From Spirochaetales bacterium (lineage in GTDB: Bacteria > Spirochaetota > Spirochaetia > Treponematales > Treponemataceae): a DNA stretch of 64,000 bases. The stretch covers positions 62,001 through 126,000 of the forward strand of contig JAQXNX010000024.1 of the NCBI GenBank assembly GCA_029098225.1, written 5' to 3'. Made by a program: the position numbers and the translations under genes. The notes beneath the pieces are model-generated. The model did no database searches. It was not told where the DNA came from and saw nothing but the letters and a program-made list of their open reading frames with translations. Positions 43,482-52,493 of the stretch are shown here, piece by piece (positions within the stretch are counted from its first letter, which is position 1; every line of letters begins with the position of its first letter).

Positions 43482-44714
43482 ATGAAATTAAAACAAATTA
43501 TAACAAGTTTATTGGAAACAGATCTTTATAAGTTTTCAATGGGGCAGGCAATTTATCATCAGTATCCGTCTTATAAAACTCGATGGACTTTTAAATGCAG
43601 AAATACAGATGTAAAATTTACTCAGGAAATGGTTCAGGAAATAAAAGATCAGATTACTGCATATTGTAGTCTTAGATTCAAAGAGGATGAACTTGAATAC
43701 CTTTCTAAAATAGAATGGCTTCACGAAGATTATATTGATCATCTTCGAATCTGGAAGCCACGTTATCAGGATTTTATTATTTCTACAGATTCAGATTGCG
43801 GTTTATTTCTTGAAGCTGTAGGAACCTGGGTAAACACTTCTATGTATGAAATTCCAATTCTGGCAATTGTTAATGAAGTGTTTTATAGGATGTCCTATGA
43901 CTATGATGAGTTATTTATTCAGTATAAAAGAAAACTTCAGGAAAAAGTTGAATGGCTTAAAACAGGAAAATATAATCTGGGAGTTTTTTCTGAATTTGGA
44001 CTTCGCCGCCGCTTGAGTGCAGAAGCTCAGGAGCTTGCTGTTAAAACTTTATGCGATAATAATAACGCCTATAAAGATTCAAAGTGTATAGGAACTTCAA
44101 ATGTTTATCTTGCAAGAAAATTTAATGTGGTTCCTGTAGGAACAATGGCTCATGAATTTGTAATGTGTGTTGGTCAGGGAAATCCTATGTACAATCCTGC
44201 TTTTTCAAATAAACTTGCAATGGATTCCTGGACAAAAGAATACGGTGTTTTAAATGGTACATATTTAACTGATACGATTGGCGATGAAACAACTCATCTG
44301 GATATGGAATATACATACAGTGTAAGTTTTGGAGGCGTAAGGCATGATTCTGGTGATCCTTATAAATGGGGTGAAGAGTGGATTAAGCATTTTGAAAACT
44401 ACTATAATAAATATCATGATGAACGTGTAAATCCAAAAAATAAAACCCTGCTTTTTAGTGACAGTCTTGATTTTGAAAGAGCTTCTGCATTATATGCTCA
44501 TTTTAAAAACAGGATAAAAGTTGCTTTTGGAATTGGAACTTATATTGCAAACGATACAGATGTTCCGGCGTTAAATATTGTAATGAAGGTTTCTGAATGC
44601 AATGACCGTCCGGTTGCAAAGCTTTCTAATGCGAATGGAAAAACAATGTGTAAAGATGATGCTTATATTGAATATCTTAAAAAGACTATAGACTGGAGGC
44701 TTACTCACAAATGA
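43482..44714 (+). CDS. pncB: Nicotinate phosphoribosyltransferase
   Basis: 410 residues. PncB features: LETDLYKFSMGQAIYHQYP, TRWTFKCRN, the SEFGLRRRLS loop, IGTSNVYLARKFNVVPVGTMAHEF (the active His region) and GVRHDSGDP. It joins nicotinate to PRPP to give nicotinate mononucleotide, the first step of NAD salvage. GGAG lies 5 bases upstream. It overlaps nadE by 4 bp and starts 14 bp after the cyclase gene, so it may be in the same transcript. Confidence 0.94.
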   Translation: MKLKQIITSLLETDLYKFSMGQAIYHQYPSYKTRWTFKCRNTDVKFTQEMVQEIKDQITAYCSLRFKEDELEYLSKIEWLHEDYIDHLRIWKPRYQDFIISTDSDCGLFLEAVGTWVNTSMYEIPILAIVNEVFYRMSYDYDELFIQYKRKLQEKVEWLKTGKYNLGVFSEFGLRRRLSAEAQELAVKTLCDNNNAYKDSKCIGTSNVYLARKFNVVPVGTMAHEFVMCVGQGNPMYNPAFSNKLAMDSWTKEYGVLNGTYLTDTIGDETTHLDMEYTYSVSFGGVRHDSGDPYKWGEEWIKHFENYYNKYHDERVNPKNKTLLFSDSLDFERASALYAHFKNRIKVAFGIGTYIANDTDVPALNIVMKVSECNDRPVAKLSNANGKTMCKDDAYIEYLKKTIDWRLTHK

Positions 44715-45508
44715 GTGGTAGTTTAGAAAATTTAAAAATCGAAGCAGTTGAATTTGTAAAAAAATATTTTGAAAAAAACGGGACTCCTTCAACAAAGGCT
44801 GTAATTGGAATTTCAGGAGGAAAAGATTCTGCCGTTGTTGCTGCACTTTGCTGCGAAGCTTTAGGAAAAGATCGTGTCATTGGAGTAATGATGCCAAATG
44901 GAATTCAAAAAGATATTTCTGATTCAAAGCGAGTATGTGAATTTCTTGGAATAAAAAATTATACAATAAATATAAATGAACCTTATAAAGCTATGCATGA
45001 TTCTGTATTAAAAGAAATCAGCGCAGATTCAAATGGAAAAATTACAGAAACTCCTGCGCAGTTTAATACAAATGTTCCTGCACGTTTAAGAATGGTAACT
45101 TTATATGGAGTCGCTGCTATGCTTGGAGATGCAAGAATTTCCTGTAATGGAAATTTAAGTGAACGGCTTGCCGGCTTCTTTACCTTATGGGGTGATGGAG
45201 CCGGAGATTTTGCTCCGCTTGCATATCTTTTTGTAGAAGAAGTTATTCAGCTGGGACTTCAGCTTGGTTTACCGGAAGATATGGTTCGTAAGGCTCCAAG
45301 TGATGGTATGTGTGGAATGACTGATGAAGAAAAACTTGGTTTTACATATAAGGAACTTCAGCTTGTTGCAAATGGAAAAACTGATGAAGTTGAAAAATCT
45401 AAGGCAGAGATAATTCAAAAACGTTTTGATTCTTTTGTCTGGAAAAGAAAACTATTAAATCTACCAAGTTTTATTCCTTCTTTTAAAAATGCTTCTGATT
45501 GGGATTAA
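44711..45508 (+). CDS. nadE: NH3-dependent NAD+ synthetase
   Basis: 265 residues with no glutaminase domain. The PP-loop is GISGGKDSAVVAAL; VMMPNGIQKDI, NTNVPARLRMVTLYG, NLSERLAGFFTLWGDGAGDFAPLA and APSDGMCGMTDEEKLGFTY are all NadE. It amidates deamido-NAD in the last step of the pathway, with ammonia as the donor. ATGA overlap with pncB. Confidence 0.95.
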   Translation: MSGSLENLKIEAVEFVKKYFEKNGTPSTKAVIGISGGKDSAVVAALCCEALGKDRVIGVMMPNGIQKDISDSKRVCEFLGIKNYTININEPYKAMHDSVLKEISADSNGKITETPAQFNTNVPARLRMVTLYGVAAMLGDARISCNGNLSERLAGFFTLWGDGAGDFAPLAYLFVEEVIQLGLQLGLPEDMVRKAPSDGMCGMTDEEKLGFTYKELQLVANGKTDEVEKSKAEIIQKRFDSFVWKRKLLNLPSFIPSFKNASDWD

Positions 45509-45514
45509 GGTTTT

Positions 45515-46012
45515 ATGACAATTGTTATTTTTGGCGGAACTTTTGATCCCTGGACTTCTGCTCATCAGGAAATAACTGAACGGCTTGCAAAAAAATATGA
45601 TAAGGTTTTTGTTATTCCTACTAATGTCAGTTATTACCGTTCAAATGAAAAAATGTATTCGTTTGATGAACGCGTTGAATTAGCTGGGAAAGAATTGAGT
45701 AATATCAGTAACGTAGAAATTTTAACTATCGAACGTTCGGTAGGAAGTGAATGGCGTTATATTGACACATTAAAAGAAGTAATAAAAATCTTTGGTAAAG
45801 AGAATCAGTATTTTACAGCTATAGGTTCAGATTCGCTGCAGAAATTTACAACCTGGACAAAATACGAGGAAATACTAAATCTTTCAAAACTGATTGTTTT
45901 TAATCGTCCTGAATATACAACAGATTTTCCAGATATTGAGTATGAATATCTTCCTATGGACAACCCAATAAGTTCTACTCAATTGCGTAATGAAAAGCTG
46001 AGAAAAAATTGA
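45515..46012 (+). CDS. nadD: Nicotinate-nucleotide adenylyltransferase-like protein
   Basis: 165 residues, shorter than the ~190-210 of most NadD. It opens GGTFDPWTSAHQEI, where the usual HxGH is TxAH; the first His becomes Thr, as some superfamily members allow. The end has ISSTQLR, the ISSTxIR nucleotide-binding motif, and the middle GSDSLQKFTTWTKYEEI. It should adenylate nicotinate mononucleotide, completing pncB-nadD-nadE. The variant motif leaves room for another nucleotide substrate. Confidence 0.82.
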   Translation: MTIVIFGGTFDPWTSAHQEITERLAKKYDKVFVIPTNVSYYRSNEKMYSFDERVELAGKELSNISNVEILTIERSVGSEWRYIDTLKEVIKIFGKENQYFTAIGSDSLQKFTTWTKYEEILNLSKLIVFNRPEYTTDFPDIEYEYLPMDNPISSTQLRNEKLRKN

Positions 46013-46071
46013 TTTAATATATATCCGGTATTTTTTTCAGATTACGTGTTCCACAAAAAATGTAGAATTGA

Positions 46072-46632
46072 TTATCTTCCCCAGGTTAAAATGAGGTCGT
46101 AATTGTCTTCGCGAACTTCAAAATACTGGTTGTATTCACCGCAGGTTGGGCAGTATTCGGGAGCCTTTTCGCCTGTTACGATGTGACCGCATTTAAGGCA
46201 TTCCCAAACCTTTACGCTGCTTTTTGAAAGCTCTGCTTTTGAATCTTCATCCTTGATAAGTGAGCGGTAGCGGTCTTCGTGGCGTTTTTCAATTGCGGCT
46301 ACTGCACGGAATTTTGCTGCCAGCTCCTTAAAACCTTCTTCTTCTGCAGTTTTTGCAAAGCCTACGTACATGTCTGTCCATTCGTAGTTTTCGCCGTCTG
46401 CGGCTGCGGCCAGGTTTTCTTTTGTTGTGTTGATTCCACCGAGTTCGGTGAGCCACATTTTAGCGTGCTGCTCTTCGTTGCTTGCAGTTTTCTTGAAGAT
46501 TTCGGCGATTTTTCCGAGTCCTTCTTTTTCTGCTACTGCCGAAAAGTATGTGTATTTGTTTCTTGCCTGTGATTCACCGGCAAAAGCTGCCTGTAAGTTC
46601 TTTTCTGTCTGAGTTCCTGCGTATTTGCTCAT
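46072..46632 (-). CDS. Rubrerythrin
   Basis: 186 residues. The ferritin-like four-helix domain holds the diiron ligands ([42 protein letters not shown]), and the C-terminal rubredoxin knuckle has two CxxC pairs ([15 protein letters not shown]). It reduces hydrogen peroxide in anaerobes. The GC content and codon choice suggest strong expression. It sits 62 bp upstream of nothing on its strand except its own leader; feoAB on the same strand lies beyond it. Confidence 0.95.
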   Translation of the reverse strand: MSKYAGTQTEKNLQAAFAGESQARNKYTYFSAVAEKEGLGKIAEIFKKTASNEEQHAKMWLTELGGINTTKENLAAAADGENYEWTDMYVGFAKTAEEEGFKELAAKFRAVAAIEKRHEDRYRSLIKDEDSKAELSKSSVKVWECLKCGHIVTGEKAPEYCPTCGEYNQYFEVREDNYDLILTWGR

Positions 46633-46694
46633 ATAAATGCTCCTAAAAATTATATTTCATACATTATGGTCCATAACTGATGGGAAATCAAGCC

Positions 46695-49100
46695 TTAAAT
46701 TAAGTGAACAATAAATGCACACACCCATGCAACAATGCACTGCCATGCTACCATTGCTATAGCCCACTTTGCGCCAAGTTCTCTTTTTACAGAAGCAATA
46801 GCTGCAATGCAAGGCGAGTAGAGCAGGCTGAAAACAAGAAGGCTTGCTGCTGCCCGGCTTGAAAGTGCACTAGCGACTCCGCCTGCAAAGAGAATTTCCA
46901 TGGTAGAGACTACACTTTCCTTTGCCATCACGCCGGAAATAAGCGAAGTACAGATTCTCCAGTCGCCAAGTCCCAGTGGACGGAAGAGAGGCTCTAAAAG
47001 TCCTGCAAGGCGGGCAAGAATACTCTGGGAAGAATCTTCTATAAAGTGCAGCTGAGGGCTAAAGCTCTGCAAAAACCAGATTACGATAGTTGCAATAAAA
47101 ATCACTGTAAAGGCACGCTCCAGGAAATCTTTTGCCTTTTCCCAAAGAAGCTGTGCTGTGTTCCTAACGCTCGGTAGTCTGTAATTTGGCAGCTCCATAA
47201 CAAAAGGAACAGGCTCACCCTTAAAGAGAGTTTTTCGGTAAAGAAGGGCTGCAAGAATTCCTGCAATAATTCCAAGTACATAAAGACCTGTCATAATAAG
47301 GCCTCCGCGTCCCGGGAAGAAGGCAGCCGTAAAGAAGGCATAAATCGGGAGCTTTGCGGTACAGCTCATAAAAGGGGTAAGAAGAATTGTCATTTTTCGG
47401 TCGCGTTCGGAAGGCAGAATGCGGGTAGACATAACAGCTGGAACCGTACATCCAAAGCCAATCAAAAGAGGAACAATGCTGCGGCCGGAAAGACCTATTT
47501 TTCTAAGCAGGGTATCCATAACAAAGGCAACGCGGGCAATGTAGCCAGAATCTTCGAGAAGAGACAGAAATAAAAAGAGGGTAACAATTACCGGCAGGAA
47601 GGAAAGCACGCTGCCGACGCCGGCAAAAATTCCGTCTATAATCAGGGCGTGTAAAACCTCGTTTACGCCAACCGCACTAAGGCCGGAATCAACAAGGGTC
47701 GTAAGCGCATCAATCCCTTTTTCCAAAAGGCCCTGTAAAAAGGCGCCGATTACATTAAAGGTCAAAAAGAAAACGCCCGCCATAATCAGAATAAAAAGCG
47801 GAATGGCAGTGTACTTGCCGGTGAGAAGGGCGTCGATTTTCTGCGACCTTACACGCTCGCGGCTTTCGTGTGGCTTGTGAACTGTCTGCCGGCAAACGTT
47901 ACGGATATAAGAATAGCGCATGTCTGCAATGGCGGCGGAGCGGTCGAGGCCTCGTTCATTTTCCATCTGCAGGGCAATGTGCTCAAGGGTTTCCTTTTCG
48001 TTTAAATCCAGTTCCAGCTGATGAACAATTCTCTTGTCACCTTCAAGGAGTTTGGAAGCCGCAAAGCGGACCGGAATGCCGGCTTTTTCTGCGTGATCCT
48101 GAATCAAATGAATTACTGCATGCAGGGCACGGTGTACGGCACCGCCGCCTGTATTTTCATCACAAAAATCCTGACGAAGAGGCTTTTCCTGGTAGTGGGC
48201 AACGTGAACGGCGTGTTTTATAAGCTCGTCAACACCCTGATTTTTGCTGGCAGAAATAGGAATGACCGGAACGCCAAGCAGCTCTTCCATTTTGTTTACG
48301 TCGATAGAGCCGCCGTTGCCGGTAACCTCGTCCATCATGTTGAGGGCAATTACCATAGGCACGTCCATCTCAAGCAGCTGCATGGTGAGGTAAAGGTTAC
48401 GCTCAATGTTAGTTGCGTCTACTATATTAATAATTCCGCGAGGCTTTTCGTTTAACACAAAATTGCGGGAAATGATTTCTTCACTTGTATAAGGCGACAT
48501 GGAATAAATGCCGGGCAGGTCGGTAACGAGAGTGTTTGCCTGTCCGCGAATCTGTCCGTCCTTGCGGTCTACAGTTACGCCCGGAAAATTTCCCACATGC
48601 TGGTTAGCGCCGGTAAGCTGATTAAAAAGGGTAGTTTTACCGCAGTTCTGATTTCCCACAAGGGCATAGGTAAGGGTAGTACCGGCAGGAAGCGGGTCGC
48701 CGTCGTCTTTAGCATGGAAGCGGCCGCCTTCACCAAGACCAGGGTGTTCTGTTTTACTGGTACTTGAGCGAGAACGAGCGGTCCCTGAGCTCATTTTGTC
48801 CTGTGATTGTCGTGGGTAAGGGCTGCCGTCAGAAAGCTTTTTTCCTTCGTTGACTTCGAGAGCCTCAGCCCCCGTATGTTCTGTTTCTACTTCAATCTTT
48901 GCAGCATCATCAAGGCGCATGGTAAGCTCATAGCCGCTTACATCAAATTCAACAGGGTCGCCCATAGGTGCAGTTTTAATTTTAGTAATCACAGTGCCCG
49001 GAATCACACCCATATCCAGAAAGTGCTGGCGTAATTCACCGTTTCCGCCAACCTTAGAAATACATCCAGACTGGCCAATTTCCAAATCTTTTAATGTCAT
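46695..49100 (-). CDS. feoB: FeoA-FeoB fusion, ferrous iron transporter
   Basis: 801 residues. Residues 1-75 are FeoA (SH3-like: LKDLEIGQSGCISKV, RQHFLDMGVIPGT, ELTMRLDDA). A Ser/Lys/Gly-rich linker (~75-135) joins it to FeoB. The G domain has G1 VGNQNCGKTTLFN, the switch GNFPGVTVDRK, G3 DLPGIYS and G4 NMMDE. The membrane part has the FeoB gate elements GFGCTVPAVMSTR and SCTAKLPIYAF, and the end LLYSPCIAAI. It imports Fe2+. Fused FeoAB forms occur in several anaerobes. A Fur-like box overlaps its -35 region. Confidence 0.94.
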   Translation of the reverse strand: MTLKDLEIGQSGCISKVGGNGELRQHFLDMGVIPGTVITKIKTAPMGDPVEFDVSGYELTMRLDDAAKIEVETEHTGAEALEVNEGKKLSDGSPYPRQSQDKMSSGTARSRSSTSKTEHPGLGEGGRFHAKDDGDPLPAGTTLTYALVGNQNCGKTTLFNQLTGANQHVGNFPGVTVDRKDGQIRGQANTLVTDLPGIYSMSPYTSEEIISRNFVLNEKPRGIINIVDATNIERNLYLTMQLLEMDVPMVIALNMMDEVTGNGGSIDVNKMEELLGVPVIPISASKNQGVDELIKHAVHVAHYQEKPLRQDFCDENTGGGAVHRALHAVIHLIQDHAEKAGIPVRFAASKLLEGDKRIVHQLELDLNEKETLEHIALQMENERGLDRSAAIADMRYSYIRNVCRQTVHKPHESRERVRSQKIDALLTGKYTAIPLFILIMAGVFFLTFNVIGAFLQGLLEKGIDALTTLVDSGLSAVGVNEVLHALIIDGIFAGVGSVLSFLPVIVTLFLFLSLLEDSGYIARVAFVMDTLLRKIGLSGRSIVPLLIGFGCTVPAVMSTRILPSERDRKMTILLTPFMSCTAKLPIYAFFTAAFFPGRGGLIMTGLYVLGIIAGILAALLYRKTLFKGEPVPFVMELPNYRLPSVRNTAQLLWEKAKDFLERAFTVIFIATIVIWFLQSFSPQLHFIEDSSQSILARLAGLLEPLFRPLGLGDWRICTSLISGVMAKESVVSTMEILFAGGVASALSSRAAASLLVFSLLYSPCIAAIASVKRELGAKWAIAMVAWQCIVAWVCAFIVHLI

Positions 49101-49110
49101 GAATTGTGCT

Positions 49111-49157
49111 CTTATAAAAATAATCTTCTATAATGATAATGTATTTTATGCTATAAT
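49111..49157. promoter_or_regulatory. Divergent promoters with a Fur-like box
   Basis: Minus strand: TATAAG (49116-49111) with TTATCA 17 bases upstream serves feoAB. Plus strand: an extended -10 TGCTATAAT (49149-49157) serves the gene at 49165. TATAAT-GATAAT-G-TATTTT (49129-49147) lies between and matches the 6-6-1-6 Fur array at the first two hexamers. Confidence 0.45.
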
Positions 49158-49164
49158 CCAAGAT

Positions 49165-49602
49165 ATGAATCAGATACAGGAAGAAATTGCTGCAGCGCTC
49201 CTTCAGCTTTCGGAAAAATCACTTATAACCGAAGCTCTGGTAGCCAAGAAAATCAGAGAAAACATAAAGCTCCAGGGCAAGCAGAAGGCTGGTCTTGCTT
49301 TTACAGATATAGAAGCTGCCCTTTATTGTATAGAAGAAAATAATAATCTCCATTTTGCACTCCATCTCAATTCTGCAAATGACATTCTTATAAAACAGGC
49401 AGATTCCGCATCCGGCCTCGAAGGTGATGCCCGTAAGCGCCGTCTTGCCAGTGAAAAGTCCATGAGTGTGCTTACCAATGGCGATGTAAAAAAAGCCCGG
49501 GAAAGTAAGAGCGGTGGCGGGAAAAATGGTCCAAAGCCTCATTCAAAACGTACAGACAAAAAACGGTTGAATGTGAATAAAAATTATGAGGATTTTGAAT
49601 AA
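49165..49602 (+). CDS. Hypothetical protein with basic C-terminus
   Basis: 145 residues from ATG 49165. Residues 1-70 look like a small helical domain, perhaps winged-helix (EEIAAALLQLSEKSLITEALVAKKI), and the last ~60 are strongly basic and Gly/Ser/Asn-rich (KARESKSGGGKNGPKPHS), as in nucleic-acid binding tails. No family recognised. TATAAT ends 8 bases before the ATG and there is no SD, so a leaderless mRNA is predicted. It is divergent to feoAB, sharing its control region. Confidence 0.6.
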   Translation: MNQIQEEIAAALLQLSEKSLITEALVAKKIRENIKLQGKQKAGLAFTDIEAALYCIEENNNLHFALHLNSANDILIKQADSASGLEGDARKRRLASEKSMSVLTNGDVKKARESKSGGGKNGPKPHSKRTDKKRLNVNKNYEDFE

Positions 49603-49610
49603 GGAATGAA

Positions 49611-49627
49611 ACTTGCCTGTGGCAAGC
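49611..49627. terminator. Hairpin between convergent genes
   Basis: CTTGCC-TGT-GGCAAG, a 6-bp stem between the stops of the 49165 gene and the serpin. No strong T run; the same TTGCC-TGT-GGCAA core occurs in gspG leader hairpin 2. Confidence 0.45.
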
Positions 49628-49643
49628 TTGTTAAATTATTTAA

Positions 49644-50840
49644 TTATTCAGGTCTCCGTATAATTCCTGTAAAAAGATTTATATTCAGTTGATTATCGCG
49701 GATTACATAACAGAACGGATGGTCAACTGTAAATAATATTTTGGGGTTAGGATTGAATCCCGCAGATTTTAAGCCTATCATTGTTACTGCAGCAGCTTTT
49801 GTTTCTTTTTCGTTTACAGAAATTCTTACCTGGTGAATTGCTGTGTCTACAAAAATATTTTTGCTGTTTGTAAATATTTTTGAAAAATCAGCGTTCTGTG
49901 CAGAAAATGCATCTATAACTCCAAGCTTTTGTAAAACCGGCACAAGATCGTATCTGCTGGATAAATCAAATTTTGGAAGTGTAAGTTGTACCTGTTCATA
50001 ATTTTTTTGTAAATTAAAAGCTTCAATTAATCCGTTTATATCTGCATTAGAAAAATCATAGTTTATATTTTTAGGAAGAAAAATAATCATTGAATAACGA
50101 TTTTGTGGATCTGCTTTTTTTTGTTCATACTCCAGTTCAATTATTTGAAAATCCTTTTCTTCATAGTAAAGAAAAGAGTCAGATTTATGCATCATAGGAA
50201 CCAAGAATCTGGTTTCTTTGTCTTTATAAAAATCTTCTTCATAAGTTTGTTTTTGTTTAAATGCTTTTTCCCATTTTTGATTAAAGTAAAGTGTGTTAAG
50301 TAGAACTAACTGAGTTAAAGGCGAAAGATCCTGTGAAAGAAAATTATTAATGAGCCCGTTGGTTTTATTTGAAATAAATGAATTAATTACTTTTCGAACT
50401 TTTGCTGTCTTGGAAAAATCTGTCGGTTTATTTTCGAAATTTGAATTGCTAAGAAAATTTTTATAAGCGCTTTGAATTTTTAAATTCTTTTTATACCAGA
50501 TTGAATTTGAAATATTTTCTGTTTTGTTTAAAATTTCGCATATTTGATTTTCAAAATCTTCTGATGAATCACTATTTATTGCATTATTGATTTGTTCTTG
50601 TGTTTGTGAGTCTGCTCCTTTATAAAGTGCAAATAGTACGCTGTAAATTGAAACTGCTGAATAGTTTACATTTTCAGTCTGATTGCATAGTTGTGAAAAA
50701 AGGCTGTTATCAAAAGCATTTATTGATTTTTCTGCAGCAATAGTATTTTGAGTTTTGAGCTGTTCTATATTTTTCTGCTTTTTTGCATGAAGGTTTATTG
50801 CGGATAATAAAATGGAAATAAATAAAATAATTTTTTTCAT
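49644..50840 (-). CDS. Secreted serpin (serine protease inhibitor)
   Basis: 398 residues with a cleavable signal peptide (LSAINLHA) and the whole serpin fold. Signatures: NVNYSAVSIYSVLFALYKGA (helix B), LVLLNTLYFNQKWEKAF, YSMIIFLPK, LTLPKFDLSS and the hinge NEKETKAAAVT, then HPFCYVIRDNQLNINLFTG. The hinge has small residues at P12-P10, as in inhibitory serpins. Counting from the hinge Thr as P14, P1 falls at Ala (KSA/G), suggesting an elastase-like target, with one or two residues of doubt. Such a protein could protect the cell from host or gut proteases. Leaderless start predicted. Confidence 0.93.
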   Translation of the reverse strand: MKKIILFISILLSAINLHAKKQKNIEQLKTQNTIAAEKSINAFDNSLFSQLCNQTENVNYSAVSIYSVLFALYKGADSQTQEQINNAINSDSSEDFENQICEILNKTENISNSIWYKKNLKIQSAYKNFLSNSNFENKPTDFSKTAKVRKVINSFISNKTNGLINNFLSQDLSPLTQLVLLNTLYFNQKWEKAFKQKQTYEEDFYKDKETRFLVPMMHKSDSFLYYEEKDFQIIELEYEQKKADPQNRYSMIIFLPKNINYDFSNADINGLIEAFNLQKNYEQVQLTLPKFDLSSRYDLVPVLQKLGVIDAFSAQNADFSKIFTNSKNIFVDTAIHQVRISVNEKETKAAAVTMIGLKSAGFNPNPKILFTVDHPFCYVIRDNQLNINLFTGIIRRPE

Positions 50841-50886
50841 ATTAAAATAGTATCAGCGGAAGCTCACTTTTGCAAGTTTCCGCTGA
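50840..50886 (-). promoter_or_regulatory. Serpin promoter with flanking palindrome, predicted leaderless
   Basis: On the minus strand TTGCAA (50875-50870), 17 bases, TACTAT (50852-50847), then the ATG at 50840, 7 bases on. TCAGCGGAA (50853-50861) and TTCCGCTGA (50878-50886) are perfect inverted arms on either side of the -35; the pair may be an operator or the terminator of the DUF3021 gene upstream. Confidence 0.55.
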
Positions 50887-50970
50887 AGGTTCATTTGTAT
50901 TTTTTTGCGCTCATGTAAATATATTTGCACGGAAGAATACATTGCTGTTAAATCTGATTCGCTGCATGAG

Positions 50971-51420
50971 CTACAATGCATTGTTAATTTCTTTTGTTTT
51001 TCTTCTATAATATAATGTAAAGCTTAACCACATTATTATGTAAATTACTATAAATACTGCGAACCATATGAATGAACTTTTGACTGTGTGCGGAAACCAG
51101 CCGCATAAAAAGCCTGCAAAAAACATCACTATAAAAGTAATTACAAAGTGAAGCGCTGTCTGTGCAATTAAGCTCCAGTTATCTGCTTCAAAAATTACAG
51201 TTGATCCTGCAAAGGTTATTCCTATTATTCCTGTAATAAAATACTGAATTATAACTGCAGCAATTACAGTATTTGTGTGAGCTGAAAGATATGGCGAAAC
51301 GGGATAAAAATTTCCGTCGCCAGCAATAATGCTTTCTAAAATTAAAATTGTCTGACCAATAAATACTCCGTACATAAATCCTAAAAGTGAGCGTTTAATT
51401 ATTTTGTTGATTGTTTTCAT
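50971..51420 (-). CDS. DUF3021 family membrane protein
   Basis: 149 residues with four membrane segments (about residues 10-30, 50-75, 85-105 and 115-140) and the short loops of the DUF3021 family. This family nearly always follows a LytTR regulator gene and probably modulates it in the membrane. Its start overlaps the end of the LytTR gene by 26 bp. Confidence 0.8.
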   Translation of the reverse strand: MKTINKIIKRSLLGFMYGVFIGQTILILESIIAGDGNFYPVSPYLSAHTNTVIAAVIIQYFITGIIGITFAGSTVIFEADNWSLIAQTALHFVITFIVMFFAGFLCGWFPHTVKSSFIWFAVFIVIYIIMWLSFTLYYRRKTKEINNAL

Positions 51421-51907
51421 TTTTTTTCCTCCTGACCAGATTTAGCTGGTTTTTTATTTTATTCATATATCTTCTTGAAACTATCGCATTTTCTCCGTTT
51501 GTAAAGTTTACTTTAATGATTCCGCTGAGCGACATATCTAGTCTTGTGACTTTGGAAAAATTTACGATATCTGTATTTGAAATTCTTATGAAGTCCGGCC
51601 ACCAGCAGTTTTCTGCAAGTTCTTCGAATTCATAAAGCCTCATCTTTACAAGCAGAGTTTCGAATGATTTTTCATTGACCTGCACATCCATGTACACCTT
51701 TTTGTCCATGCTGTAGATTCGGAAAATATTTTCCGGCTTTACCTGTATGCAGAAATCTCCGTCCCAGCCACAGATGTTTGCAGTTCTCCCTGAATCATCT
51801 ATTCTGCTTATTTTTTCTGCTATATTTTTTATATTCTGTGTTTCAACTGGTGTGTGAATTACACAGTAGGGGAGTTCGCAGTTTTCTATTTTAATTTGTG
51901 TTTTCAT
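51395..51907 (-). CDS. LytTR DNA-binding domain regulator
   Basis: 170 residues: a ~70-residue N-terminal domain of unknown fold, then a LytTR domain (IFRIYSMDKKVYMDVQ, SFETLLVKMRLYEFEEL, FIRISNTDIVNFSKV, GIIKVNFTNGENAIVSRRYMNKIK). No receiver, so it belongs to the one-component LytTR type paired with DUF3021. It begins one base after the upstream gene's stop, with AGGAG 12-14 bases away. Confidence 0.88.
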   Translation of the reverse strand: MKTQIKIENCELPYCVIHTPVETQNIKNIAEKISRIDDSGRTANICGWDGDFCIQVKPENIFRIYSMDKKVYMDVQVNEKSFETLLVKMRLYEFEELAENCWWPDFIRISNTDIVNFSKVTRLDMSLSGIIKVNFTNGENAIVSRRYMNKIKNQLNLVRRKKNENNQQNN

Positions 51908-51908
51908 A

Positions 51909-52493
51909 TTAATGCATGCTCCTGAATCCTATTGTAAGGCTTGGACTGCTTTTTGAATAGTCTTCAAAAAGTGCCCTGTCTGCTCCTGCAAGGATTCTAT
52001 TTAAACCTCCAAATTCAATTACGAAAGCAGATCTTTTATGGTATTGAAATTCAAAGCCTCCGCCAAATGTTAGATTTACCATAAAAGGCTGAGAAAAAAA
52101 ATTGTGTTCACTACAGCTAAATAGTCCAAAAGCCCCACTGCAAAATCCATAGCTTCTGACTATAAATCCGGTTGTGTTTATCCTTCCTCCAAGGATCAGT
52201 TTGTTTCCAGCTTGTAGAGAACCATATTCTAACGCTTGTGGATGCTCAGTACTGCATTTACGTAAAGTGCCTCCTTCACCTTGTACAAAAATGCAGTCGC
52301 GTAGTACAAAGAAATTTTCTACAGGCAGAAGATTAACTCCGAATTCACCAAAACCTCCGGAAAAGTCCTGACCACAGCTCCAGAATCCTCCATTCGTAAT
52401 CCGATAGTTTATGTTTGCAGAATCATTTCCTTCTGCAAACCCGGCAAAGCAATAAATTGCGAATAAAATTACAATAATTCCTTGTCTTTTCAT
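51909..52493 (-). CDS. Small exported barrel-like protein
   Basis: 194 residues with a signal peptide (GIIVILFAIYCFAGFA). The mature part is Gly/Phe/Ser-rich with alternating strands (GGFGEFGVNLLPV, NKLILGGRINTTGFIVRS, PFMVNLTFGGGFEFQ, AFVIEFGGLNRI) and ends in an aromatic-containing strand, as in small outer-membrane barrels. It contains six to seven cysteines. It is the first gene of an operon with LytTR and DUF3021. A TATATT lies 8 bases before the ATG, without SD, so it may also be leaderless. Family unknown. Confidence 0.6.
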   Translation of the reverse strand: MKRQGIIVILFAIYCFAGFAEGNDSANINYRITNGGFWSCGQDFSGGFGEFGVNLLPVENFFVLRDCIFVQGEGGTLRKCSTEHPQALEYGSLQAGNKLILGGRINTTGFIVRSYGFCSGAFGLFSCSEHNFFSQPFMVNLTFGGGFEFQYHKRSAFVIEFGGLNRILAGADRALFEDYSKSSPSLTIGFRSMH

